Below, in pieces: positions 50,201 through 62,627 of a stretch of 64,000 nt of DNA. Both the position numbers and the translations under genes were made by a program. The DNA lies in assembly GCA_014871385.1 (NCBI GenBank), contig CM026433.1:13838023-13902022 (forward strand), in the 5' to 3' direction. The notes under the pieces are model-generated. The model ran no database searches. It saw nothing but the letters and a program-made list of their open reading frames with translations, and had not been told where the DNA came from. How positions within the stretch are numbered: position 1 is the stretch's first letter; the number at the start of each line of letters is the position of its first letter. This DNA is from Ceratodon purpureus (lineage: Eukaryota > Streptophyta > Bryopsida > Pseudoditrichales > Ditrichaceae).

Positions 50201-50749
50201 TGTCTATTGCATAAACTTACTTTAAGAACTACGATATGACACAAATCTAACAATTCTGAACTCAAACAACGGCTACACACTGGAGTATATCTCCCAGAAC
50301 AATTAAGCCCAAATAAGCGGAAATTAGGTCTACCCACTTCTAGAGTTCACCTAGATGCTGAAAGAATCGCATCTATTCTTTCCTCGGCCAATATTGGATG
50401 GAAAAACATCGTCGCCGTTACGAGTCTGATGTCTGAATCAACAGAACATCGTGATGGCATCTCAAGCTAAGTTGTGGAACAGTCTTTCCTCAAAAATACA
50501 TCTGATGATATCTGTGTTGTTCTCTACAGCGATTACTCAAATTGATCAACTTGACCACCCTCATTGGCATTTCCAGAACGATTTTGGGCTAGTCAACAAC
50601 CTCCCGAACCTCAGCTTCTTCCTTCAGCATGAAAAGAATGTAAACGATGTGTGATGATCTCAAAATATGATCGGTAGGCGGAGTAGACGTACCTGAACCA
50701 TGACAGGCGTCTCTGTTCCCAGCACTCGCCTCGCCAATTTGGAAGCCAT
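47229..50749 (-). CDS. VAS1: Aromatic aminotransferase, VAS1/ISS1 type (9 exons, 395 aa)
   Basis: A class I PLP-dependent aminotransferase. Arabidopsis VAS1/ISS1 (At1g80360) uses aromatic amino acids such as methionine-linked tryptophan/phenylalanine transamination to balance auxin and ethylene precursors. Exons: 50749-50693, 49721-49680, 49366-49238, 49049-48990, 48864-48711, 48544-48432, 48262-48204, 48010-47902, 47693-47229, giving 396 codons, about the Arabidopsis length. Seen motifs are AQGVVHWQPP near the N-terminus, SVMVTAGANQ, NPGNPSGTYVP, VDNTYEYF with Asp201, and FSFSKAYGMMGWRVGY with the PLP lysine at 230. A conserved C-terminal part, VQDNIPICASII to GGPGFIRISYGG, carries the substrate carboxylate-binding Arg. 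There is no transit peptide, so the protein should be cytosolic. The first intron is almost 1 kb. The gene symbol is by family resemblance. Confidence 0.9.
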
Positions 50750-51689
50750 CAGAGCTCCCGCCATCGCCACAGAATTCTCGAGAAAAGAAATCGACTCCTA
50801 CACGCAGAAATGCCACGCTCAGTCAGCGCAAAATTCTACAAAAATTATATACCTCCCGTTCAGGAGGCAAGCGATGAATAATCCATCCAGCTCCAAAGCA
50901 TAAACGACGACGTGACCGATCCCTCACAGCCTTAACAAAAAAACATCCGCGCATGATGGAAATGCTCGAGAGAATGATAGAAGTGACCACCTCGGGATCG
51001 TGCTCCTGCAAAATGATCTTTATCAACAACAACAACAACCCACCAAACAGAGAACAGGAACAATGCCCGGATAACCCAAGATCTCTGCAGCCCCTTTGCT
51101 CCACGCACCAGAATTACCAAATTCACCCACTCCACCTCCCTCACGCTCCGTCTTTCCTCTCCTCTGCTCTATCTAGTTTCCACGTCTCCAGCGTAAGTCC
51201 ATACCCCACTTTGACTAGCAATACCTCAAAGGAACCGTGAAAAACACCTCCAAGTTCCAACCCTTCACCCTTGTAGCAAACAAATCCCTCCTACAGACAG
51301 TACCACAGCAGATGACAGACAGACAGACAACCCAACAAACTCACACGCACAGCTCAACTCCTCACAAACACAATCGAAATTCTACCTCTGGTTCCCCCAA
51401 ATAAACCACTATTCCGATCACTCAAAGGAGAAGGCTCAATCACAGCACAGCACGGAAGCAACCAACCTCACACCAACTTAGTAAATAAAAAGGAGAATAA
51501 AAATAAAAAATAAAAAAATCACCTAAGGCAGCAATTGGCAGCCGAAAGGGGTAAGACAACCTGCGAGAGAGTTGAAACCACCTCACCTCGGCACAACAGT
51601 GATCGGACACCCGGCACGATCCTCCCCACGGCACACCTCGTGTGTCCTCTCTCTCACCAGTGCTAGTGTAGATGAGCAAGTCAGACGTA

Positions 51690-51820
51690 AGAGAGAGAGG
51701 GAGAGAGAGAGAGCGAGTGAGAGTGTGTGGGGAATGGAATGGAATGGAATGGAATGAGCGTGGAGATGAAATGGTGGCAATCCCGATGGAGTGGAGGGGC
51801 GTGGAGTGGAGTGGAGTGGG
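51690..51820. repeat. Purine-rich simple repeats (GA, GGAAT, GGAGT)
   Basis: Consecutive GAGAGA, five GGAAT units (51731-51755) and several GGAGT units lie about 1 kb upstream of the aminotransferase start. The opposite strand is a CT-rich tract, common in plant promoters and leaders. Confidence 0.8.
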
Positions 51821-53905
51821 AGATGTTGGAGCCTGAGGAAGTGGGAGGGCAGTGCGCAGAGCCTGGTGATGAGAGCGGGAGACTGGAACTGTGGTGTGAT
51901 ATATTGGAGTCACTGTTGTGGTAAGTCACTGTTGTGTGAGGGAGGGAGGCGATGATGATGATGGTGGTGATGGTGATGATGATGATGCCATGAATCAGGA
52001 TGGCCTGGCCAGGGCAGGGCAGCGCAGGCAGGCATGTATGAATGAATGTTTTGGAATCTTGGGCAATGGAGCCTGCCTCTCAGCCTACTGCGAATGAGGT
52101 GCTCTTATAGTCAGGTAAGTCAAGTGTTGAATGTAGTGTCACTGTGAATTACAAGTGAAGATGATGATGTTCTCTTCAAGGGATGATGCCTCTCTTCTCT
52201 ATATCGGCTAGGCAAGTCGGATGGGTAAAAGTGTGGCCCACTACTACTAACATACTACTTGTACTCTACAGTAGTACGAGAGAGAAGTGAGAGCAGAGCA
52301 GAGTCCAGAGCAGAGAGCAGTGCTGGTCCAACGTCAAGACGACAGGATGCCTGCATCATGATTCATCACCACCACGCTCATCACCCCTCCAGCCTCCACT
52401 GCACTGCACTGCACTGCACTACTCTGCTACTGCCCCACCGCTCACTTGTCGTCTTCTCTTTCACACAAATACCATCTCAATTTCCTATCACCACCACTCA
52501 CCACCCACCCTCCACCCTCCACCCTCCCTCCCATGTAACTTATCATGTCATGCATTCTGTGCCGTTCCCCGGCTGCCATTTTCTAACATGTGTATTTTTC
52601 TTTAAGTTTCAGATGGGTGCCTGTTTTTTTTATTTTTTATTTCTTCTTTCTTTTTTGTTTGTTTAGTTAGGGTTGTTTGGATTCCTGCATTGCTACTGGC
52701 TATGGGAAGAGTCTGTTACTGGGGAAGTGTTTTTGAGGTGTGTTTTTTCCTCATTGGGTTTTCAATTTGGGGAAGTTGATGGCAGGCAGTTTAGGAACTG
52801 AAATATATTATTTTAAAATCGTAACGTGGCTTTTGATGCGGAATCCAATTATGGGCCAGACAGGGGAGATTGGTCGTTGTCGGGAGACTGGGTCTCTTTT
52901 ATGGCAGAGGTAGGTGTGTGAGCTCTGCTCACACCTTTTTATTTATTTTATTTTATTTCAAAAGGGGGTAAAAGGGAGCAGGAAAAACAAAACCTACTGT
53001 AGTCTGTAGACTCTAGACTCTAGAGGCGTACACTGCGGTGTGCACTGCAAGATGGGAAATCATTTTCAATAGGGACAGCAGGCTGCCTTCTCACTGCCTG
53101 AACCGGCTCATTTGCAGAGCATCCATCAGCTCCTGTACAATATCTTATACGTTATTGCAGCATTTCTACAATAAGCTGGGCTCGGGACAATTTTATCAAC
53201 CTTATTTTTAGTCAAATTGTGTGAAATGGGCACCGTTTGACTAAAGAATGACGACGAGGAATCTGAGAAATCATTACTCGTGGAGCTGCACTGAATGTCA
53301 GAATGCTTACCCACACTGTCAGAATCCCATTTACTACTCCTCTGTTGTAAATTGCCACTGCCTTCTCAGATTCCTCTGTCAGGGAAGTAGACATTACAAG
53401 CCTGTTGTAAGCATATTAGTGTGTTGGTGTACATATCTTCAATGTCAATTCAAGGACGTGAATTTTCTACATGCATATAAACACATCCTAGAAAAAGTAC
53501 AGTGATGATGGCGTTCGGAGTTTTCAATTGGAGACTCAACCTGTTCCCTCGCACACAAAGTACCATGCTGGTAATGAATACCAGGAATGAGTGTGTTTTG
53601 CACTTGATAATTCCCAAGTTCCACTGTTCTACTAGAGCTGTGAAGACTGGAGATGCAAAACATCAAATCAGGGTGCCCAACCTTATTATGGCTAACTTAT
53701 TATGTGTGAAGTTACGGGTTAATGATGCTTCTTACTCGACTGTCAGTCGAGTGGACACCTAATGGCAATATGCATTAATACATGGGAATTGACACAATTA
53801 GTACCAAGCTTTCATCCTCATCAGTTGTAATGAATATCCGAGTACGTGAGCAACGCTAGACCCAAATATGCTGGGAAATATATGGCAGGATCTTCCCGGG
53901 GAGTC

Positions 53906-54420
53906 TCAGCCAGTCCAATTAGCTGGGCGGCCACCTTTCATTGGCTCAAAATCTAGTCGGAGCTCAAAACAAGGGATCCGGTTTTTCCTATTTGTGCCTG
54001 CATGAAGTCGACATGAGTACTCCACCATAACACGAGTAGTCTGCTCAACCTGGTGTCCATTACGTTCCTGCAGCACCTGTCTCTCAAGAGTCCCAACTAT
54101 CACAAAATCATTCCTCGGCTTAATTGGTCTTAATATGTTGGATCACATCCCTTCTCGGTAGAACCAACCAATCACTGTGTGAGCATTAAAGATGCATGTT
54201 AGACTCAAATATGGTATAAGTCATCCAATCCATTTAAAAAGCCTTATCTTGGGAACAATTTGGACCTGAACTCCACAACGTAACGACAGCTAATGAAAAT
54301 TTGTAAGATAGCTCCACTCCTCATTCCAACATTGTTCTGGCTTTGACTCTTGAGTGTTCCTGAGCGTATTCAACAGATTGCACACGACGGCCTCAAAATG
54401 TTCGTTGGTAATCGGTTGCT
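53906..54420 (-). other. Unrecognised open frames, possibly exons of a small or broken gene
   Basis: Two minus frames look more protein-like than their surroundings. About 54410-54290 reads ITNEHFEAVVCNLLNT then RNTQESKPEQCWNEEWSY before a stop. About 54130-53906 reads FVIVGTLERQVLQERNGH, then VMVEYSCRLHAG and FELRLDFEPMKGGRP before a stop. I do not recognise either and could not join them with a convincing intron. They could be remnants or one gene with poorly defined borders. Confidence 0.25.
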
Positions 54421-54802
54421 GAACTACCATGACGATGAAAATGGCAAATAGAAAACACAGTTCCAGGCAAAGAAATTATGAGCTACAATCAATTCCAAAA
54501 CGAGTGCAGACTTTAGTCTTCAATTTCACAACTCCCCTAGATCCACGCATTCAGGTTTTTTTTTTTTTTTGAGTTACACAAAAGTGCTCGGTTAAAGCCC
54601 ACAAACGCATGAACCACTAATTCCTGCATCTTCACATCTCAAAAATCGGGAATAACTTTTACAAAATTTACAAGAGAACGCTCTTCATCTGAAACATGAG
54701 TACTGGCTTGGTTCGAAGTAGGTCCAAGCAGCATCTTAATGCAAGGACACTCAACCTTACAATTTATGTAAAAGGGTCCAAAGAGGAATACTTGGTTGGA
54801 AC

Positions 54803-56670
54803 TCAAACGGGAATTCTGTAAGTAGGGTCGTCCATGATAAGTACAAATAAGTTTCCTCTATCTCCCCGTGAGACACTGTTTTGCATTCCATGACACGATC
54901 AGCAACCGGTTAGTATTAGATGCACGTAAGAGATGAAGCTATCAGTTCAAATGAGGAGTCGCATTCAAGCCCACATCAAGCTATAAAACGAATTCTTCCA
55001 AATCTAAAAGTTACAACCGGAGATATGGGCCGTCCCCTATCAAGTAATACATCTTTACTTCAATTGTTATAGCTAATGAAGAGGATTAACTTACCGCAAC
55101 TCGTCATCCAAGTATGTGATCTCAAGTTCTCCTCGGGCACGTCCTGGAGCTTTTACACTAATCTGCAAGAAATTGCAATAAAAGTTAGTTGGAGAAACAT
55201 TTGAGACGAGGTTGTATCCACACGGCTAATTTAAAGTATTCTGTCATGAAAGCTGCAGACTGCTACATGACATACACAATGTAGAAAAACAGAAAGAAAC
55301 ACACTGACCAATCCACCGATTTTGAAGAAATCAAAGTTGACAATCACTTTCTTGGAGTTGACAGGGTCTAAGTTTGCTGTAACCTGCACCACGAACGGAA
55401 TAGGTCATGCAAGTGCAGACTTCATTAAGCTAATTTAATGCCAGATATCAATACCAAAAAATTACCAAAATACGGATTCGAAAATTACAGAAACAAAACC
55501 AAATCCAGATCAAAGCTTCAGCAACGAGGCGCAAAAAATGAGGTTTACATACTTTTTCCCTTACATCTTTAACTTACTTGATTGAAAAAGGGCCACGTTT
55601 GCAGGTTCTGTGCTCTCAAAGTGTCCGTGTTGATGGCTTGGTAGATGGCGCCGTTGGGTCTCAGAAGCTTAGGCCTCTGCATACATGCATCAGCCTTCAG
55701 TACTTTTGAAACAAGAATCCCTTTTAAGACAAAGAAATAAGCAACTTAATTGGTTGGACAACCAATTACAGGGAAAATATGATACCTAAGGAAATTAACA
55801 AGTTCACTCGAGAAAAACCGGACATACTTAGGGTATCCAATTTATGAACAACAAAAGAAAATCCTAACAATGTGGGCGTAGACCTCAAACCATCCGAGAC
55901 ACCATACCTCCTTCTTTAGGATACTAGAAGAGGTGGTGTAGAGTAGTTCCCATTTTCCATTCAGAAACGGTGACTTGAGAGGCTCCTTCGTTGGGTTTAA
56001 AGCTTCCAGCTCTCGAGCAATCTGCTTTCAACAACGCACAATTCAAGTTAAAAAATCAAGGATATACACACAGCTCGCTCCCAACGAAGGTAACAAGGCA
56101 GGAGCCATACTAGACCTAAGCTGCTACACTTGTTGCCAGAATTTCCAAACGAATCAATGCCAAAGTCTGGTTCGATTGAACGCGCAAGAGCTGCAGCATA
56201 AGAAGACATCTCCTCAGATTCGGCCATGGTCAACCCTCCTCCACACACATGGTGTAAAATTCGGGTGAAAAATAAGCCCTGAAATTCATTCAATATCTAC
56301 ACACCTCGTCCACACGCGCAATGTCCTCAGCGGTCGCCGCCGCGCCTCTATCCAACGGAGCGATGGCCTCCAAGAGCTCCTTCTTCACCACCTCCTTGTC
56401 CTTCTTCTTCTGCAGAAACGGGAACAACGCACCTCGAATTCCCCCGGCCTTGGTGGGGCTCCTCTCCGCCTGCAATCCAATCGCATTCCCGCCTCTCAGC
56501 CCAAACCCCACAACAGCCAAGTGCTGTCCCCCACTTCCCGAGAAGAAACTCTGCGAACACGACACAATATCCCTCACGTCCGCACCACTTCTCCTCGAGC
56601 TCAACGAGGAGGTGGTGGTGGTGGTGGTGGCCAGCCCACATTGAGGCGCCAACGCCACTGCGCTAACCAT
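54803..56670 (-). CDS. Plastid fibrillin, FBN3/PAP type (6 exons, 264 aa)
   Basis: Fibrillins (plastid-lipid-associated proteins) bind lipids at thylakoids and plastoglobules. Exons: 56670-56305, 56021-55908, 55676-55578, 55383-55309, 55162-55095, 54875-54803, giving 265 codons. Residues 1 to about 85 are Ser/Thr/Arg-rich with few acidic residues, a chloroplast transit peptide. The mature part begins [15 protein letters not shown], then [64 protein letters not shown] and [21 protein letters not shown], the standard lipocalin-like PAP pattern. The best match by memory is the FBN3a/3b group (Arabidopsis At3g26070/At3g26080). The exon 2 acceptor was placed at CAG, not the AAG three bases earlier, because it keeps VDEIAR like VDQIAR in the family. 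Confidence 0.9.
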
Positions 56671-57955
56671 GCTGCTCCCAATACCTCAAAATCCTCCACT
56701 GCCACTGCACAAACGGAGAATTGGGACCCAAATCAGCCCACCGAACCCTTATCCATGCATTCATGCATGCATGCACTTTGTGGGCTCAAATCCTGAAATG
56801 CAGACGAACTGAATCCCTTCCCAGTTCACAATTACTTCAACACCGGTGCCAATCAACGCAAGATAAAGACAGAACAAACTTACAGTGATTCAGTCACTCG
56901 TGAATTGTGCCTCTCCTCGAAAGTCCGGTGTCTTGATGCCCTGCCAGTGGATCCCTGAATGCAAATGGCAACCTGGTCTGGACTCTGGTGTGGGCAGTCT
57001 AACTTAACTTAGTCTAGTGTTGCTTGGAGTCCTCGGAGTTGCTTGCCAGTGAGTGTGTGTGAACTGGGACCTGGGTGGCGCTTCTGGTGCTGTCCATGTG
57101 CCATGCTTCCCCAACTTCCTTTTGCTTGGCCGGATGTCAATCTTCACGACGCCCGGGTATCCAATTTCATCAACGGCGCTCGTCTTGTGTGAGTTGTGGA
57201 TTCGATCTTCGTGAATGCTGGATCCTGGGTGTGCGTGCGTGCAGGTGCTTCGTCGCGTTGGCTTTGGCGATGGTGCGAGTGTGAGTGAGTGTGACTGATG
57301 TAAACGAGTTCGGGATTGGCAGCCCATGAAGAAGGTGGGAGTGCACAGGGGAGTAAGTGATCCCCATTTGCTGGTCTCAGGGTGCAAGGCTAGTTGTTTC
57401 CTGCCGCCTCAAGTACTACAGCTCGTTTTCAAAGTTTTGGAGCCACAGTTCGAGCAGGTTGATAAGCATAAGAGATCCTCATAGCAAAACTCCAAGGGTT
57501 CGGATGTAGGGTGGATCAACGAAACACCACATTCACTTCAAAAAATATGAAGCTGGATGCATCCAAACTGAAACTATTTGGAAAGTGAAACATCTTCTAC
57601 CCTCACGAAAATAGAGAGAAAAGGGGGGAAATGGCTTGTGCTGGAGCAAAGTATGCCCTACCTTCTGTCAAAAACACATCCATTACAAGCGATCGCATGC
57701 TTACAGAAGCCCCAAGTTTCTTCTTTATTAGCTGAATGCCGACATAAGTAGTATGTACTGCCATCCTGACTCTCATAAAAAACTGAAATAGGAGACTTGA
57801 CAAAAAAGTGGATCACCATTAAGAGAAACATTTGTATACACTGAATACACGCAGTGTTGCTATAATACACTCTTTACACTAGACCCAATGGAGACGGTTC
57901 TATGGTAATAGACTTGAAAGATTGTCCACAGGCATCGTTCCTGCAGTCCATAAAC
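56671..57955. other. Intergenic stretch between DnaJ 3' end and fibrillin 5' end
   Basis: It should contain the fibrillin promoter and leader and the 3' region of the DnaJ gene. The GC-rich open frames at 57004-57387 on both strands lack recognisable motifs and have no exon structure. Confidence 0.45.
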
Positions 57956-60900
57956 TCAAAAATTTGTGTATCCACCGCCAGGATACTGGGATGATGGCGG
58001 CCCGGACGATGCTGCGCTCCTTGCTCCTGGAGGAGCTGCTGGAACAGGCTGATCTCACCACAGCAAATACATGCCCATATCAATAAATGCATAATTTGGC
58101 AAGAAAATAACATAAATTGAACGTGAGATTCACCTAAATTCAAGCTTGAAGGAGATGTGATGCCCGACTTACAAAGCTATTTTGATGACTTGGAGCTTTA
58201 GCACGGAACATGGGGGTCGCTCCGGTGTTCTCAGCATGGTAAACGGGAGGGGTCTTACGAGCCCTCGGAGAACCGCTCTGAGACCCCATCTCGCTTGTCT
58301 GTGCTACAAAATCTGCCGGCTTTGAGCCCTGATTACGACACAACTTCAAATCAGACACGATAAATATGGGTCTCATAAGCAGAACTTTGAAGGCCGCAGC
58401 TGCATTCTATTTCGCGGGTATCACATATCCTGGATTAATATCGTGGAACCAAAAAGGAAAATAAAGAAGTTAAACTACAGAGAATGACTGCGTGTTTGTA
58501 TTGAGATTCAGATTGGGTTTTAATCGCTGCACTGTTTTGCATGGTTCAAAGATAAGGAATGATTCCAACCTGAAAAATTTGACCCAACTTCTTAAGTGCC
58601 TTGGCACGGTCCATGAGAACAGGCTTGGGTACATTTGGTTCCAATAAAACCTGTACACATGCACCAGATATACGTTTTTCATTAACTCAATAATGTGATC
58701 TACACACTTTGCAAAGTGATTGGTCAGCATCAAGATGATAAGATCAACATCGATCCACAGACACACAAATTTTCTAACTCCTTGTGTTATCTATTTATCA
58801 ACTTTTAATTTGTTATATTCTACGGAGATCAACGGTGTGATAGATTCATTATGCCACTGATTGAAAACTCTGTCATCACTTTTGAAAACATTGATTATGA
58901 TTTCTCAAGCTCAATGCAATGTCATAATATACAACATTGCAACCAAGGATGACGAGCAATGAAATGACAATTAGTACCTTTTGGCAGACTTTTGAGACCG
59001 TGTTCTCAATATCAGCTACATTGAGCTTCCACAAATTCCCAATCATCAGGTCCTGTTTTGAAGCTAGATAGGCCTCAACCCCCTGCTCCTCCATCTGACC
59101 AGCCTCAAGCTGTTTCTTCAAGTCTGCTTGCATCTGCATTAACTGGATTGCACCTGCACCCCAACCGTATCATCCCCGGTGAGAACTGAGAAGAAGCCTA
59201 ATATGAACATGACTGAAGTAATTTGAGGACCAAGAAGAGGCCAAGAACAAATAATCAAAACATGCCGGGGCTCACCACACAGGTTATAACTCCAGATACT
59301 CTAGAAGTGTACCATCAGCTATTATTATATAAAAGCCCTCATTAGAAAGGAAACTGCTTCTACGAGGCCTTTGGTGGAGAATTGCTTGGTTAGGAATAGA
59401 GGACTAGAACATTTATAAACGCTCCACCAAGTTAACTACACAAATCACATCTTGCGAGGAGCTCAAACAAGAACCTCCAGGCCTTGCGCAAACAGGAACT
59501 TTGCATCAAAAAATCTCCTATTACAATCGACGTAGTTGAAATTCTCACATTTCAAATCACCTGTAAACTGATATTTCTCAATCAGAACTGTAGAAGTGGG
59601 ATTGTACCTGCAGCCGCAGTAACATGAGATTTGATGAAATGACCTTTGCCGCGCAACCACTCCGTCACAAACGGCACTCCCAGAAGGTAAATGCTCTTTC
59701 CAAGCTCTTTTGCAGCCTGCCTCTGATAAATGTACCCGATTGTGTGTAGCATAGGTTCTCCAAAAGCTGCATCAAACAGGTTGTCCACATATGATAAAAC
59801 ACCCAGGTTAGTGACCTTCAAGCAAAAGAGAATCTTTGAAGACACGACCTTTCTATATACGTAATCATTGCCAATAGCAATCAGATACCGATCAACAACA
59901 ACAATATCCATGACTTCCAACGTATTCTCCCGTTTCCAGCCATCCACAAATGCAGACCACCACCTAGCTTGCAGATTGCAGGACAAACTGTACATACTAT
60001 ACACATTCTGATTCAAAGATATTAACGCAATAGATGCAGCAAGAGAGCAACTAGATGCCAACAGTAACCAGCTTGAAGAAGAAGAAGTTGAGGCTCTGTG
60101 CTTACCAGTATCCTTGAGGTTTTCCCTCTCGTTTTTGGCCCAATCAACGAAACCAGGTTTATCCCTGCCACTGACATATGGTTCAATTCGCGTAAGGAGA
60201 TGTTGAACAAGCTTTTCCTCTCTAACTCTTTGAATCTCCTGCAACAGAGACATTTACAATGTATTAAGAACGCTTGCTAGTGACAAACAGTAACAAATTA
60301 GTGTTCTTTAGATGCTACGCATGCCACTGTTGATCCAGGCAGAGCTTTCAAACAAGGAAGAGCTGGTCACCTTGAATTTCGACTGAACTTGCCCAACGTC
60401 AATACCTTGACCATCACCAGTGTCCATTCCAGTCATTGAGGCCATGGCCAACTGCCAAAACAAAACGAAACCAACCAAAGCAGACAGCCAGGATGACATT
60501 TCCAACACAATTATTCCAACTATTTTGCTCACTATTCGAGATCCTATCATACAAAAAAACATTATTAAAAACCCTCACGTAGCTGCTGTAAATTGCTCAT
60601 CAAGAAGAAGGAAAGGTGCAGTCAGCAAAGAAAATTCCTCACTTCACACAGAGCATGACGAAAAATCAGCCTTTTTGCAGATGTTCAAAAACTTACTTAG
60701 GATGCAAACATCTGCAAACCTACAAGTTGATTTTATGGAAAATTAGAAATTTACCTGACCAATATACTCTTCAAAAGCATCACTACCAAACAACATTCCA
60801 AAAACTGCAGCTGGATCAACCATCGGTTCCCTGCACCACAGCAAAAGCCTCATTGAGCTCCTAAGCAGTCCTTTTTTATAACGGTAATTACAACCAGAGC

Positions 60901-61677
60901 CTTCAAATTTAGGGATGTAGTGTTGCAGAATGCAAGATTATGTCTGATTTGGCAACCCTCAGTTCCTGAACATCCCATTTCTCATATCTAACTACTCAAC
61001 ATCAATAAGAAATTGGATACTGACATCAGGAAAACAACGATTATCTCATAAATTTGAAGCGATTATCTCTGAAGGGGAGTAGGGAAGGTACGCACCCAGA
61101 CACGCCCGTTTTTCCAAGCCTATCATAAGATTCTTTTTTTTGCGGGTCACTGAGAATTTGGTACGCCTCACCCAAGATCTGCAGCAGGCAATAAAAACCC
61201 GCAAAAATCGTCAATCATCGTTACTGGGAATTACAATCTAAAAAGTCCCAAGGAGGAATTCCTCGCCAGGCACTTTATTCAGAGCACCTCTCTCTGGTAG
61301 GTCATCGCACGTCTACTGAAAGTGAGTTGATCGCCAAGAAAACGTATTTGCAGAAATTCAGTGAAGCGTCGTGCTTGCCAATACCTGGAAGTTTTTGGCT
61401 GCTTCAGGATTACCAGGATTCTTATCAGGATGCACCAGTCTTGCCTGTGCCAATTGAAGGACAAAATTTAGGAAGAAAATCCCCTTCATCCTTTCATTAT
61501 AAGATCCGATCAAAGCGAAGAACAACTCCAAGACAATGTCAAGCAGTAGATTGCAACTACGCTTGTCTATTATATAAATTCCAAACTAACCTTTATGTAA
61601 TATGCCTTTTTGATATCGGCCGGAGTAGCATCAGGCTGCACTCCAAGCACGTCATAGTACTCCTTATCCTTCACCAT
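57956..61677 (-). CDS. DnaJ chaperone with X-domain (11 exons, 394 aa)
   Basis: A J-domain cochaperone of Hsp70, of the plant DNAJ-X type like Arabidopsis dnaJ 10 (At1g76700) and At1g21080. Exons: 61677-61591, 61444-61385, 61178-61096, 60830-60755, 60451-60371, 60238-60106, 59766-59608, 59153-58978, 58650-58570, 58328-58173, 58048-57956, giving 395 codons. The J domain covers residues about 5-65: [20 protein letters not shown], then [17 protein letters not shown] with the HPD at 34-36, then [17 protein letters not shown]. After [20 protein letters not shown] comes the X-domain (about 130-330): [39 protein letters not shown], and [19 protein letters not shown]. The C-terminus is Ser/Pro-rich and ends GGGYTNF. 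There is no Gly/Phe region or zinc finger, so it is a type III J protein. No signal or transit peptide is seen; family members are cytosolic or membrane-associated. Confidence 0.92.
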
Positions 61678-62594
61678 CTTCGTAAATTAACACAAACTAT
61701 TTTTCTCTTCAAGTACGCTGCTCACACAAAAAGCCTAAACCGATATTAGCTTCGCACCCTGAAGATACACCAAAAATAAAAACAAGACATCGTTACAACA
61801 AGGCAAAGCTATCCACATTTGAAAAGCCCTCATGACCTCGCTTAACCTAGCGACTAGTCAACCATAACAGAGCGTGCTCACTGGCTAACTTCAGGCTTGA
61901 CAATTCGAAAAACCTTAACACCAAAATTCACAAATGATTGTTAACAAATTCGAAGAACTACATGCCCAAGCACAGTCACATAAAGTACTAAGCACGCAAA
62001 GGAAAACACCTGCAACCTAACCTACTCAGAGACAGAACCTAGACCGCGGAACTCAGAAACGAAGATTGCTCAAAATTTGGAGGACAGTGGGCACTGACTG
62101 TCAAAATGCAGCAAAATAAGTATCAGGCTGCCAGAAAAACGAAGTCTAATATCCAAACAATCTCCGCCAAATTCACCCAACTTTCCAATTGCAGACCCAT
62201 CTAAGTTAGTGATACCAACCAACCAACCAACCCAGCAGCCCAGTCATTGCCACTTACCACGCTAGCTCTCCAATCTGCACCAAGGGAACTCAAACGTGCT
62301 AGCTCCCACTGCCCCACGAACGCAGCCCCCTCCTGAGTCTCCACAACGTCAAAATCCCCAGCACCCGCTCACTTAGATCTCCACGATCGATCGAGCAGAG
62401 CAGAGCAGAACAGTCAGCAACCGTGCACATCAAGCTCCCAGAAAGCTCAACCTCGAAAGGGTCTGTGTAAAGGTGCACTAACTTAGCATGGCATAGGCCC
62501 AGTCTGAAATCTCACTCACTACACTGCCAGCCCCCAAACCCACGAAGAAAGCAAAGAGTTGCAGCTCCTAACAGAACTTGGACGTTGAAAGATT

Positions 62595-62627
<33 letters not shown>

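Larger units (their letters stand above)
50750..54802. other. Long intergenic stretch with simple repeats
   Basis: The part next to the aminotransferase is probably its promoter and leader. Purine/pyrimidine repeats are frequent: a GA tract at about 51690-51715, GGAAT repeats at 51731-51755, GGAGT repeats to about 51820, GATGAT at 51950-51990 and GCACT repeats at 52397-52420. No gene is confident, but see the entry at 53906-54420. Confidence 0.45.

Noticed and set aside
51440-51913. 157-codon minus frame rich in Ser/His/Pro
   Set aside because: It is produced by the CT-rich simple repeats; no splice structure or homology was recognised.
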